Shown piece by piece: positions 1-11,793 of a stretch of DNA of 64,000 bases; the stretch's first letter is position 1; every line of letters starts with the position of its first letter. The notes beneath the pieces are model-generated. The model was not told the DNA's origin and ran no database searches. It was given only the letters and a program-made list of their open reading frames with translations. The stretch is from Reticulitermes speratus (lineage: Eukaryota > Arthropoda > Insecta > Blattodea > Rhinotermitidae). Position numbers and translations under genes: made by a program. The DNA is taken from assembly GCA_021186555.1 (NCBI GenBank), contig JAJKFL010000039.1, positions 38,090,733 to 38,154,732 of the forward strand. The letters run 5' to 3'.

Positions 1-820
1 CGCACAAAGTTGTCAATATGAAGGTTGAAGAAGACACAGTTGAATTTGGTTGGTGTACTGAGACATGTCTGACATCATCTGATGGTACACACAAAGTTGT
101 CAATATGAAGGTTGAAGAAGACAGAGATAAATTTGGTTCGTGTACTGAGACATGTCTGACATCATCTGATGATACACACAAAGTTGTCTGTATGAAGGTT
201 GAAGAAGACAGAGATGAATTTGGTTCATGTACTGAGACATGTCTGACATCATCTGATGTTACGCAGAAAGTTGTCAATATGAAGGTTGAGGAGACAGAGA
301 TGAATTTGGTTGGTGTACTGAGACATGTCTGACATCATCTGATGATACACAAAAGTTGTCAATATGATGGTTGATGAAGACAGAGATAAATTTGGTTCGT
401 GTACTGAGACATGTCTGACATCATCTGATGATGCCCATGAAGTTGTCAATATGAAGTTGAAGGAAGCCCCAGATGAATTTGGTTCGTGTACTGAGAAATG
501 TCTGACATCATCTGATGATAGCGCAGAAAGTTGTCAATATGCAGGTTGAAGAAGACAGAGATGAATTTGGTCATGTACTGGAGACATGTCTGACATCATC
601 TGATGATGCGCAGAAGTTGTCAATATGAGGTTGAGAAGACACAGATGAATTTGGTTTGTGTACTGAGACATGTCTGACATCATCTGATGATGCGCAGAAA
701 GTTGTCAATATGAAGGTTGAAGAAGACAGAGATGAATTTGGTTTGTGTACTGAGACATGTCTGACATCATCTGATGATGCCCATAAAGTTGTCAATATGG
801 AAGGTTGGGAAGCCACAGAT
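1..820 (+). pseudogene. Acidic CTETC-repeat exon of zinc-finger gene, copy A (5' partial, frameshifted)
   Basis: This is the 3' part of the exon encoding tandem 29-residue units that begin MKVEED and contain CTETC (87-bp period). It aligns in order with units 11-20 of copy B: the diagnostic variants DGTHKVVN, KVVC, MMVDEDRDKF, EKCLTSS and MQVEED all recur. The frame is open from base 18 to about 290, then is broken repeatedly by small indels (near 290, 345, 455-470, 520, 570 and 610-640), and resumes near 656-820. The exon ends at a GTGAGT donor (821), in phase 0. The breaks could be genuine decay of a pseudogene or unpolished assembly, since they cluster only in this repeated stretch. No function is established; the matching intact exon in copy B suggests an acidic N-terminal region of a nuclear zinc-finger protein. 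Confidence 0.85.
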
Positions 821-1351
821 GTGAGTATCCACACTAACAATCAACCAGTATTTTGACGTAGATAGTGAGAAAAATTAACATTTAATTCTTTTGCACATAC
901 TTCTGCCAAATCTCGTTAATGGCGTATTTGAGGTACACTTAGATTTTTGGGATTGGTCCTAGATTTTTGGAAAATTTGCAGACCTCAGCCATGGTATGAG
1001 TATGTACAAATAATCTTCCATACAGAGCTCTCTGTGGAAACAACATTGACTCCTGTGTGCTGTGTGCTGGTGTATTGCCTTGCTAAACATATTTTAAATT
1101 TTGAATTTCTTCGAACATGAGTTCCAGTATTAATTTCATACACCAATCTCTTCTAAGTGTCTTATGTAGGTATATGGCGCCTTTTATTTGGAGACCGGAC
1201 TGTGCACTAAATTGGTAGTCATGTAATGCAGTTTGGTAAGGAACACAGTTTGTTAAATATAATGATTGTTTACTTAACTTATACGTTGCTTTCAAAGTAA
1301 TTCTTCCTATTAGGATATATCTCAATATTTGTCCTTTATGTTTTGTACCAG
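821..1351 (+). other. Intron of zinc-finger gene, copy A
   Basis: It starts GTGAGTATCC and ends TTTTGTACCAG. Both splice junctions are phase 0, so the acidic-repeat exon joins in frame to the finger exon. The introns of copies B and C are almost identical and about the same length (530 bp). I see no gene inside it. Confidence 0.8.
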
Positions 1352-2602
1352 GTTACTCAGAATGAACAACTGCGCACACATAGTGGTATGCGTCCATATT
1401 CCTGTGATGTGTGTAATAAGGCATTCAGCCAACAGAGTAACCTGATAGCACATCAACGCATACACAGTGGTGAGCATCCTATTCTGAAGTGTGTGATAGG
1501 TATTGCATCCAACAGATATTCCTGTAAGTGTGTATAAGGATTAGCCACAGAGTAGCCTATAAACATCAAGCATACACAGTGGTGATCGTCCATATTCCTG
1601 TAACGTGTGTAATAAGGCATTCAGCCAAAAGAATAACCTGATAAGACATCAACGCATACACAGTGGTGAGCATCCATATTCCTGTAATGTGTGTAATAAG
1701 GCATTCAGCGAACAGAGTGGCCTTATAAGACATCAACGCATACACAGTAGTGAGCATCCATATTCTTGTAATGTGTGTAATAATGCATTCAGCCGACAGA
1801 GTAGCCTGATAAGACATCAACGCATACACAGTGGTGAGCATCCATATTCCTGTAATGTGTGTAATAAGGCATTCAGACAACGAGTAGCCTGATAACACAT
1901 CAACGCATACACAGTGGTGAGCGCCCATTTTCATGTAATGTGTGTAATAAGGCATTCAGCGAACAGAGTAGCCTCATAAAACATCAACGCATACACAGTG
2001 GTGATCGTCCGTATTGCTGCAATGTGTGTAATAAGGCATTCAGCCAAAAGAGTAACCTTATAACACATCAACGCATACACAGTGGTGAGCATCCATATTC
2101 CTGTAATGTGTGTAATAAGGCATTCAGCCGACATAGTAGCCTTATAGCACATCAACGCATACACAGTGGTGAGCGCCCATATTCCTGTAATGTGTGTAAT
2201 AAGGCATTCAGCCAACAGAGTAGCCTCATAAAACATCAACGCATACACAGTGGTGAGCGTCCATATTCCTGTAATGTGTGTAATAAGGCATTCAGGCAAA
2301 AGAGGAGCCTTATAGCACATCAACACATACACAGTGGTGAGCTTCCATATTCCTGTAATGTGTGTAATAAGGCATTCATCCAAAAGAGGAGCCTGATAAG
2401 ACATCAACGCATACACAGTGGTGAGCGTCCATGTTACTGAGATATGTGTAATAAAGCATTCAGCTTACAGAGTAACCTGATAAGACATCAGTGCATACAC
2501 AGTGGTGTACGTCTATTTTCATGTAATGCATGTGGTAAGATGTTCAGATGTCAGAGTTACCTGGTACTACATCAGCGCCGTGGAATAAACTATAAACTAT
2601 AA
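1352..2602 (+). pseudogene. C2H2 zinc-finger exon, copy A (disrupted)
   Basis: The exon follows the acceptor TTTTGTACCAG and starts with [11 protein letters not shown], as in copies B and C. One finger (helix QQSNLIA) is followed by a damaged stretch (about 1,480-1,590) with a stop. Three fingers (QKNNLIR, EQSGLIR, RQSSLIR) and a fourth broken by a 1-bp loss near 1,881 follow in another frame. Six more (EQSSLIK, QKSNLIT, RHSSLIA, QQSSLIK, QKRSLIA, QKRSLIR) run to a TGA at 2,438-2,440. After that TGA the frame stays open for two further finger-like units up to TAA at 2,600-2,602. The fingers have the spacing C-x2-C-x12-H-x3-H with HSGEHP or HSGERP linkers instead of TGEKP. Its function would be DNA binding if intact; as read it cannot encode the full array. 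Confidence 0.88.
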
Positions 2603-2897
2603 ACATCTATCTGGACTTTACTGTTGGTTTCATTTAAACATATTGATTAACCTAACTGCTGTCTAGCTACATGAAACTCCATGGAAATATTGTACAAAAT
2701 CTTATTTGTGACTGCATCATAAACTTTCTTGAAGTGTGTACAGAGTTGATATATAGCCCTATTGTATTTCCATATATTCAGGTATTTGGTGCATGCAGAG
2801 TATACGATCAGTAGTTGATATATTACATCAAAGTGTGCACTTATGATGCTCAGTAATTTAGTCTGCATAAGGAGTTAAGCTTGAGAGACAAATGTTG

Positions 2898-2903
2898 AAT
2901 AAA
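2898..2903 (+). promoter_or_regulatory. Polyadenylation signal, zinc-finger gene copy A
   Basis: AATAAA lies about 300 bp after the last finger stop, in a 3' region conserved in copies A and B. Copy B has the same signal at 15,757. In copy C the hexamer has changed to AAGAGA. Confidence 0.5.
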
Positions 2904-3299
2904 ATTGTGCTTGCTGGTTATAACAGTGATATGTCTGTATAATTAGCAGAGGTGCACAGATTTTCATTAAATATAGGAACTGCCTGAAAATTCTACTTGC
3001 CAGAAGGGTGAAATGGAATGAGTTCCACAGATATTAGTGAAAATTTAATCGCCATGATGACCTGGTGCCCGGGATTTGTGCACCCCAGTTAATGATGACA
3101 TGCAGTGTGACGGGGGGTTTTTTTTTGTTTTGTTTTCTTCCATCTCAGTAGCGAAATTCTATGAATATGTTACGTGTCATTTCCATTCTGGGCATTGATA
3201 TCCATATTTTGTGATATTTAAAGATAAATGGAGGAAGAAAACAAAAGTAACAATTTCTTCAGTGGTAATGCTCCGAAGCTTTATTTGAAATGTTACACA

Positions 3300-3400
3300 A
3301 ACTGGATGTAGGATAACATAGTGTAGTGAGTAGGCTCTCAGCTGGACGATCCAGTGTTCGAATCTCAGCAAGGGCAAGTTATCTTCAAAACACACAAACC
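3300..3400 (+). mobile_element. tRNA-derived SINE relic (copy A)
   Basis: An A-box-like TAGTGAGTAGG (3,324-3,334) is followed 21 bases later by a B-box-like GTTCGAATCTC (3,356-3,366). This is the internal RNA polymerase III promoter layout of a tRNA-derived SINE head. The same element sits at the same place in copies B (16,160-16,260) and C (28,155-28,255), so the insertion predates the unit duplications. The A box has decayed in C (TAGTGAGAAGG). Confidence 0.6.
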
Positions 3401-4116
3401 AGCACTGGGGCCTAGTCAGCCTCCTATTCAGTGTGTATTGGTACTCTTTCTATGTTGGTAATGTGGCCAGGATGTGAAATTGACCACTTACCTCCATCTA
3501 GTGAGATGGTTAAGAACAAATGGAGCTATATCTCCAGTTCTTCTGTATGCCATATGTGGGGGTTATCTTTACATTGTACTGTTTTTTATGTTCACTTATT
3601 CATCCAGTAATTACTTGGATTTGTGTCTATCATGTACACAGGTGAATATATTTCTCAGCTTTTTTGTGCTAATTTTTTGCATATTCATCACTCATGGCTA
3701 TCTTTACATTTTGTTAATGATGTATACCGAGTGTAGTTGGATGCATAACAGAGTTATGGTCATTAATATATCTTGAATTTTAGCTCATATTAGATAACAT
3801 GTATGCCACTGAAGTATTTTCACTTTATACTGGATTATATTGGTTGGAGAAAAGGTAAGTAAACCTTACAGTGAAAGTGGTCACTATTACTGCAGCTGTC
3901 TCCTTGTGAAAGTGGCCATAATCCTCAACATTACCAACTGCTGTGACCCACTTTATTCATGTCATTGTCTTGTCTCATTTTACTCTTTCCTCTTGCTGGT
4001 GCATAAAACCAAGCAGGAAAGAATCCTTGCTGCTCTGCTGAAGCGTTCATGACAGTGTAGGTCTGTATTTCCTATTCTGATGATTTGGCTACAGGAATAA
4101 AAAATCACAAGCATGT

Positions 4117-4411
4117 TGTTAGGTTACAGTTAGTGTAGGTCTCTGTTGTGTATATTATATACACAACGTGGCCAACAAAAACATAAAGTTAGGTTACGGT
4201 GTAGGCTGTGTCTCTGTTGTGTATATTGAACTACATGGCCACAAAACACAAAGTTAGGTGAGGTGTAGGCTAGTGTCTGTGTTTGTATATTAACTACATG
4301 GCCACAAAACATAAAGTTAGGTTACGGTGTAGGCTGTGTCTCTGTTGTGTATATTAACTACATGGCCACAAAACACAAAGTTAGGTTACGGTGTAGGCTA
4401 TGTCTCTGTTA
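4117..4411 (+). repeat. 64-bp minisatellite, copy A (about 5 units)
   Basis: Tandem units of about 62-64 bp, each with GTTAGGTTACGGTGTAGGC and CTACATGGCCACAAAAC. One unit has become a perfect 10-bp-arm palindrome (4,145-4,167, GTTGTGTATA with a TTA loop). The array also occurs in copy B (about 6 units) and copy C (about 14 units). Confidence 0.9.
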
Positions 4412-6780
4412 CAGTTGGCGCGATATTTCAACCCCATCCTTGTTACTCCACTAACGGTTTTCAGTCTGTGATTAACTCTATCGCCACTCCAGATATCACC
4501 TGTGCTTAAATCATGAATATTAAGTTTTTTCTGTACAGTAGTCCAATTTCAGTAAGGGGAGTTTGGACTGTTGTGAATGAAATGTTTCCTCAGCTGCACA
4601 TGCTTCTGTCCATCATATGGAGAAGTTACTGTTTAATGTCAATATTTCACATTTATTCATGAGTCTGACAGTGATAAAGTGAGGGGACTGAGTGGTGAAA
4701 TTATGATGTACGTACCGTGTAGATAGTATAATTCTATATTGTACGTACTGACAACCTACAATTGTTTGTGTTTATGTATGGACTGCATTTTGGTGCTGAC
4801 TGTTGCATCATCATTATCATTAGTTGCACATCTTGCCATTTTTAGGTGGTTGTATTATTTGCACTTCCTGTGTTGATGTTTGCTTCTGTTGCACCCAGTT
4901 GTTTCGTGTTGTTGCAGTGACAGGCTACTTGTTTACTACATGTGTTTCATTTCTTTTATCGTAAGTTGTTCACTGGTTGGTTGTTCTGTGACAGTTATAA
5001 GTACAGCATCCAAAAAGTGAAAATGGCAATATTACAGGAGAGCGTTACAATGAAGGAAGTAAATGGAACAGAAATTCATGTAAGTGCAACAGGATGAAAA
5101 GCAGTGAAAATATGACAATTATGCAAATAATACAGCATATGATAAATGGCTGTGTGTTAGGAAGATACTGAAGATAACGCAGTAGTTAGCATGGAAACGT
5201 GTGTGTCAGTAAATAGGACATACGTGTAGGTTGTTGGTAATTACAAGAGAATACTGAAGGTTGGATAGCAGTAGATGATGTCAGCGATTGATGCAGTGAG
5301 GCCTGTTTTGTTAGTACCGACCTTGGGCGTAGGTGTCGTAATCATCGGTAAAGGCGTGTTAGTTGGAAAAACTTAAATGGCGGTGATACTAGTAGTCTCT
5401 GGGTGTAGCTGTTTTGAGTCGTATAATGGGAAAAAGTAGAAGTGTTGATATTTTGGGGTGGCTGATAGCATGTTTGGAAAGTGCGTTAAAGCAACATATG
5501 GCAAGTAAGACGTGGGTTGCGTGCACCCACACGTATGTGACTGGACAAAGATGTCACCAAACCAATTCATTCTTCTATCGGTAGCCATATTGAAAGTACT
5601 GGTGCCAGGGTATTGGATTTCATGCTAGAAAACTTTACAGAATGATATTGGACACGTCCAGAGAGTAGTTACAGTAAACAGTATAAGAATTACAGTAAAA
5701 GCAAGCAAACAAGTAAATCTGATATAATTACATACATGTACAGGACCACACAAGAAAGTGATTAAGACAGTACATAGAAGAAAGCACTGACAATAACAAT
5801 ACAGAGATACATCTGTAACGCAGTTCCTACAAATTAGGAGTTAATTGTCATAAATGTTTGCACCGAATAAAAACTCTTTTCAAGTAGGAAGTTTCTAAGT
5901 ATGTAATTGAATTTTATTATGGACGCTCGTGTAAGTTTCATTATATAAAAAAGTTTTGAAGTTATTTGGTTGTTACAGTGGCGTTAGTGTGCGTGAAGAA
6001 TTTGTCGAAGTAAGGTTTACCACATAAATGGTAAGTGCACCCACACGTGTACGACAGCACGAAGATGTCGCTACACACTACTTCAGTAATGTTACAAGAA
6101 GTATATGGGTTAGTCATGAAAGTATTGTGTGGCGGAAGCGAATGTATTTAGGTTTTATAACAGAAACACACTAAAAATTTTGAAATTCTTTGCTACTTGC
6201 AATGGTGTTAGTGTGTTTGAAAAATGGGTGGAGGTAAGAGTTTGCAAGTAAAAAATGGTTAAGTGCACCAGCGCATGTATGATTGCACAAGGATGTCACT
6301 AGACATTTTACACAGTAGGGGTAACATTAGCAGCCAGTGCCTGGATTGTATTATTGCTTGGATGTACACAAGCCATACTTTAAATAAGTATAAGTCCAGT
6401 TTTTAGTTAGCAACATTGTGCAATTAAAATTAGTCACTATAGTTTTCCTTGCTTGTATACCAGTGATGGAGGTTGATCAAATTTCAGAGGGAAAAATTAA
6501 CTTCAAAATTGAGATTGTTGTGTAAGGTATCTTCAGCTTGAGAACCAAACAAAGAGTGAGTTCAACAGGTTGCATGCTTAGACTTGCAGTAGCCCCACCT
6601 AGCCTTTCTGCTATCTCTGTCTTCCTCAATACTGGAGGCTAACTAGCATGACGCTTGAGAAATAAGGTGGCTACTGTGCACATAGCCACCTTTGGCAGGC
6701 TTTCAGGCATGTTGATGATATGTGCATTCATCGGGAAGGCATTTGTTAGTTAAAAAGGCTAAAATTCCACCTCCCTTTTA
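4412..6780 (+). other. Unit interior, no gene seen (copy A)
   Basis: I see no credible coding exon. A conserved block around 5,280-5,640 (contains GGCGTGTTAGTTGGAAAAAC and AAATGGCGGTGATAC) is also present in copies B (18,210-18,570) and C (31,760-31,850). It is more GC- and CpG-rich than its surroundings and may be an old promoter or non-coding exon, but nothing proves it. Confidence 0.4.
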
Positions 6781-6905
6781 TATATCCAGACCAGAAGCCA
6801 AATCTCTGTTTATTCCCACATCTCAGGAAAGTCTCTCCTGGGAATTGAACCTATGATGGCTGGGTATAAGAGTGTAGGTACCTGCCTGCCAAATGGTGAT
6901 ACACA
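6735..6905 (-). mobile_element. tRNA-derived SINE relic, antisense (copy A)
   Basis: On the minus strand an A-box-like TGGCAGGCAGG (from 6,891 leftwards) is followed by a B-box-like GGTTCAATTCC (6,841-6,851). Orthologous copies lie at 19,670-19,830 in unit B and 32,320-32,495 in unit C. The C copy is the last sequence recognisably shared with the unit, so unit C homology stops inside or just after it. Confidence 0.6.
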
Positions 6906-7815
6906 CATCCCAAAACACCAATAGCTCGACAAGAATTTAAATTATGTAAGCTGTCATATAATTGTTAGCGTGGGCATTGAGCCTCGTGTTCAGTGACTTT
7001 GTGATGTCTTTACCTGGGGGTAAAGCAGCTGGGACACGAAACTCTCCACTCACCTGCATGTGATGTGAAATGTACTGACATTTCAGAGGGACCTGCTGCC
7101 TTTATCAGAGTAGATAAAGTATTTAGTTTGAAAATTCAACATACTGTCACTAGACTGCACAGTGTACCTCACAGAACGCACCAAACTGAATTAAAATGTT
7201 TTAAACTTTACGTTATATTGACCGTGCATTCTATAGCAATTGGAAGTTATTTATTTATCATACCAACTCATGCACAATTTTACAATATTACACAGTGTTG
7301 CGATCTGTGTATACCCCCACTCTACCAACCCCTATTAATATGCAGATACAAAATACTTCAATCACGCTTCCACAATACAGTCCGCAAGACGCCCAACAGA
7401 CCGGAACACAAATCACGACAACACACGAAACTAAGCAGGTATGTCATTCAATAATCTAATCTCCTAACTAACTATACACAAGAGAATAAAATCAGTTTCA
7501 ATAAATTTTAATAGATTCATATTCGTTTTCACAGCTTACCTAAATATGACCTTCAAACCCAAACACACGATTCTACGCATCATCTGGTTAGTGAAGTGCG
7601 TAAATAGTGCAATTGTGACGCTATATAAACATCGTATATACAACCATCACATTCCTTGTAACTTTTTAAGATATCATGCAGTGTTTTATACTCTACAATT
7701 TTAAACATATATCCAAATTGTAAAGTGTTATTATAACCTATCGAACTAAAGTGATCTGACTGCATACGACGATGAACTGAGTATGTGGATGTGTAATAAG
7801 TGTAGTTTTAAAAAA

Positions 7816-7866
7816 AAACCCTGATGATGGTCTGTAAAATGGACTGAAACATATGTAGGGGTATTC
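7816..7866 (+). ncRNA. Hammerhead-ribozyme-like motif, Penelope type (copy A)
   Basis: The core CTGATGA (7,821-7,827) and GAAAC (7,846-7,850) enclose a short stem II (GTC pairing with GAC). After it comes ACATATGT, a self-complementary minimal stem III, then A and GGGG, which can pair with the CC before the core (weak stem I). Core order and the tiny stem III match the hammerhead motifs known from Penelope-like elements. Stem I is weak, so activity is doubtful. Identical in copy B. Confidence 0.55.
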
Positions 7867-9750
7867 AGTAACTATATAAAGTAGTATAAAAAAATGTGCA
7901 TTTAGTTGGTTTGTGAAACACTGATATGTGTATGTTCACAAACTCAGCGCAGAGCCCCATGAAATTATCACAGCAATGAAAGCAACATCAGTGTAAAAAT
8001 ATCAAAACTCTGAAACTACGGACATGAAGAAACATTATTTACATGTTCTGTTCCAAATGATCTCCCAAACAGCTTCTTTACATATTGTGTAAGAGCTTGG
8101 CAGTACCCTGTTTGAATATGGTACAGTCTTTTGGGATGTAATTTTGTTTTATAACTTTCTTAACATTTTGCTTAATATTGTAGCTCAGTCATTATAGTGA
8201 CTAGGTTATGGGCCAGAAGACTAGACGTAATATTTGGCTTTCTGCAGGGCAGAAGTTTTTCTCTTTACCACTGCCAGACTGTTCCTGAGTCCCAGCCAGT
8301 TCCCTGTCCGGTGCATACTGCAGAGATCTTTCCCCAGCAATAAAGTGGGTGGAATATGAAGCTCGCAGCTCATTTCCATTTGGTGCCAAGGTGAATAATG
8401 CATGGAGCTATATATTTTGTTTTATTTTTTTTTAATATTCCTTAGATCCATACAAGGTATAACCTTCGGATATAGAACACGTCAACACTGCACTTCATGG
8501 CATGGTGATTACTTTACCTTTAGAAGTGTTAGGATAATTAAATCAAGGAGGATGAAATTGAGACATGTAGTGTACGTAATGAAAATTAAGACTGCACACA
8601 TTTTGGTAGGAGTATGCAAAGAAAGAGATCATGTGGGAGAACCGTGCATTGATCGGAGGATAATAATCAAATGTGGGGTTTGATTCAACTGGTTCAGTAT
8701 GTGGTTACTTTTTGTGGTTTTGAGAACAAGTTGATGGACCCATAAAACATAAAAAAAATTAACCTGTCCACACCATGAAGGCATACAGGAAGAACAGAGG
8801 TTTAGCTCCACTCATTGTTAACCTTGGCACTAAATGGAGGTATGTGGTTAACTTCACACCCCAGATGCTCTGACTTTGGGAAAGAATCCTGGTACCCATT
8901 GAATAGGAGTTCAGAAACCTATGGGTTTTATAAAAGTGGAGAATTTCTTGACCACTCCCATAAGTACATTTTCAAGAAAGACTTGTTTTTCAATGAGAAA
9001 TTCTTTCTACAAATTTGACAAGTTTACTGCATCCCTGATGCTTAGCACATAAATTACATGTTGTAAACGTAGGATCACGTGAATGGACAATATGACGAGC
9101 AATATAATGCAACCGTGTAAGGCTAGGATGACATGTTCTGCTGTTGGGGTTCTTGTTGTGATCGTATAAGAAATCAAGTTACAACCTCTCAAATCATGTA
9201 TTGTGTTTATGTTAGCATGTTAAATAATCACCACTTCAAAACGTGTTAAAGATGAAATATGCGGAAGGAAGTGAGGGTTTGAGTAATTTTATCTGTGCAT
9301 TTATGTTGCCTGTGTAAGCATATACCATTATTATTTTCTGCATATCGGTGGAGGTCTGTCGTGAATACAAGACTGAACACTGTCTGCAAGGACAGCCACT
9401 ATCTGATGTAATGAAAATTTGTAATGGAAAAGGAGGTGTAGTAAAGTTGTTGGTATTGTACAGCTTTTTATGAAGCAAGTAGTTTGTAAATCTAGGCTTT
9501 GAAAGCTTGTGTCAGAATGCAAGTGTAAAGAGTAATACTTTCTCTCTTGCTCACTCTGTCTCTCTCTCTTGCCACTACACTATTTTAAATCGTGTTTGAC
9601 GTTCGTTTTGATCCATGCTGTGGGTTGGAACAACATGCTTGTACATATTTTAATTCTTAATGTTTGAAATTTTTTTATTTTATTTTTACAAGGTCCTTGT
9701 GTTGTATTACCCATGGAGCTAAATGTGCTATTATTTTTCTATTTACTGGT
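7867..9750 (+). other. Unit interior, no gene seen (copy A)
   Basis: I see no coding exon. The stretch just after the hammerhead-like motif (7,866-7,915) resembles the arms of the inverted repeat at 61.5-62.0 kb and the block at 43.69-43.76 kb, so it is probably the rest of one element family. Bases 8,815-8,960 weakly resemble the body of the SINE at 62.23-62.5 kb (shared GGAAAGAATCCTGGTAC-like block). Confidence 0.4.
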
Positions 9751-10059
9751 GAAAGTGTTATGCATGTCCACACATTATATTTAATTTCCTATAATGTGGG
9801 CAGTTCCTATTAGTGCAACTTCAGATTTGATGTTGATGTGTCATGGAATAACTAGTTTGTTTATGTGTAGGACACCTGAGGAAAAATAGTGTACACATAA
9901 TTTTAGTGAACAGTATCTGAGTTACTGTCATACTGTTTAAATTTAAATTTACCGAATCTGGACCATATGAGAGTAATAGTTCTGTGGTGACTAACTGAAT
10001 ACCAGCCCAGTTGTAACAGTCTACAGCAGATGGGACTGTAGTTGGTATACCCACTAGGC

Positions 10060-10260
10060 TGTGGGATGGACAAGGTTCTGGAAGGGATAAAAGTATTTTT
10101 CTCCTCCAGAGTGTTGAGACCAGCTGTCTTATCCGTCCAGCCGCCTATATATTGGGTATTGGGTCCTGGGGGTTGGTTAACATTGAGTGGAGATACTCCT
10201 CTAATTTATTCTGCTGTATGCCTGCGTGGTGTGTACAGGGATAATGTTATGATGAGTTTT
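10060..10260 (+). repeat. Degenerate dispersed repeat with QPPIYWV-like reading (copy A)
   Basis: An open stretch reads ...SSRVLRPAVLSVQPPIYWVLG..., which resembles a repeat-associated peptide (TQPPIQWVPG) that I recall in many insect gene predictions. It is conserved in copy B (22,990-23,190). I regard it as an old interspersed repeat carried by the unit, not as a gene. Confidence 0.35.
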
Positions 10261-10659
10261 AGTAATCCTAATCATTTCAGAAGAAAAATGATTAGAGTTG
10301 GGGCAAGCTTTTTTTATTTTATTGATCAGGCATTATAAGACCTGTATTTTTGGTTTTAATTGAATTTTTTATAATCAGGATTCTTGAACTTTCTTGCACT
10401 ATTAAGCTTCTGTAATTGTTTTAAAATAAGCAGTCAGTCAGTCAGTGGCACATATTGCTGCTCCCTCCCAAGCTAATCTCTGTTGCATGTTTAAAAACAA
10501 CTTGGAAATAAGTAATTGAGTTTATTGGTTTGTAACAGTGTGGGTTAGGCTGCAAACCAGAACAGATCGTCACAGTAAATGTGAGTTGAAAATATAATTA
10601 AGGCCCAGAAGTGACTGTGACCTGTGAATGGCAGCTGGCGCAGAAAGTTACCATTGAAC

Positions 10660-10813
10660 ATACACGGATTCGGCCGAGGTTTCTACCACGTAAATTTAGT
10701 CTATGAGAGAAGATGGCAGTGCGGTAGGCGATGGCCGGAGGTTGTGGGGTGGTACTAAACGTCTTATCCGTCCTAGCCAATAGGAAAATTTCACGCGGTA
10801 GCCATTTCAGTAG
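10660..10813 (+). promoter_or_regulatory. Candidate promoter / 5' non-coding exon of gene copy B
   Basis: A GC-richer, CpG-containing block holds GCCAAT (10,776-10,781) and ends with a possible donor CAGTAG|GTAGGT (intron from 10,814). It lies about 1 kb before the coding exon, whose splice acceptor (TTTACAG, 11,781-11,787) shows that an upstream exon must exist. The same block precedes copy C (23,590-23,742, donor at 23,743). No TATA box is evident; this is inference from composition and splice logic. Confidence 0.3.
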
Positions 10814-11793
10814 GTAGGTTGTTGAGGTATGAACCTCATCACTTCAGTGATCATTCGTTTTAACAATGTATGTTTCATCTCCCATCTGTTAGACTTGCAA
10901 ATCTTACTATAATTATTACACATATGTGAGAACTAATTATCTCTGGTCAAATAATTGAAGTTATGATATATTGTAATGTGCTGTTTATTTCATGTTGCGT
11001 GTGAGAAATATAATTTTTTTCATAACATTTGATATGTTTAAGTGGCATAAAAATATGATTTCTTTCAGGACCTGTGTAAGTATTCCATGTTAGATACATC
11101 CTATAAAATCCTTGAAGTTGTATCACTAGAATTGTTGTATGCCTTCTTGTTTCGCAGCACATAAACCATTGTGTGTGCTGAAGAAGTTTTAAGGTTGCAC
11201 GGTGCCCAGTAATTAAACTGTGTTGAGGAGAGATTTCTGCTCTCAGAAAAAGTGTGGTGAGTTGTGTGTGCCTTTGTGCATAGAAGATAACTTCATGTTA
11301 TTCGGAGTATTTACATAGCCAAAGAAACTAAATGTTTTGTAGGCAGGTACTGGTGATTTTCATTTTACATTGATTCGTATGTATAAGGGTGGTTGTACTT
11401 ATTCTGAGGAATTGTCTTTAGAATGATAATTTGAAGCATGATGATATGTACAGCTGATCTAACTTATATGAGAGATAAGCAGTACATTCCAATTTGCTAA
11501 TTTCATTATTAAAATCAATATTAAGGAGATCAGGTGGAAGGTGTGGACTGGATGTATGGCTCGTGATAGGAATTAGTGCAGGGCTCCTCTGAGCATGGAA
11601 ATCTATCTTCAGGTTCTGTAAAAGGCAGGGACTTTCTTGAATAATGATTTTGAACGTTGTAATGAATTAAACTTGCAAAAATAAGCTGTTGCCACTTTGA
11701 TGAAGAGCTGAATGTTTGCCATAGAGTGTCATATTTCATATATTGATATAGCAAACCCCATGAATATAAATGTGTTTGGTTTTACAGGACTGC

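Larger units (their letters stand above)
1..11787 (+). repeat. Tandem 12.9-kb unit, copy A (left end outside window)
   Basis: First of three head-to-tail copies of the same genomic segment. The window opens inside the acidic-repeat exon, and the sequence runs co-linearly with 12,710-24,715 (copy B): intron, zinc-finger exon, 3' region, 64-bp minisatellite, SINE relics, hammerhead-like motif and the block upstream of the next gene all recur in the same order. By eye the non-coding parts of A and B differ by only a few percent, so the duplication is fairly recent. The unit end is set at the splice acceptor of the copy B coding exon. Confidence 0.93.

Noticed and set aside
3474..3776. Hydrophobic 100-codon frame, also seen in units B and C
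   Set aside because: Frame length and sequence change between the copies through indels; no splice context; lies in the SINE-flanked 3' region.
8402..8683. 93-codon plus-strand frame duplicated at 21,280-21,615
   Set aside because: Conserved between copies only because the whole unit is recently duplicated; no recognisable protein features.
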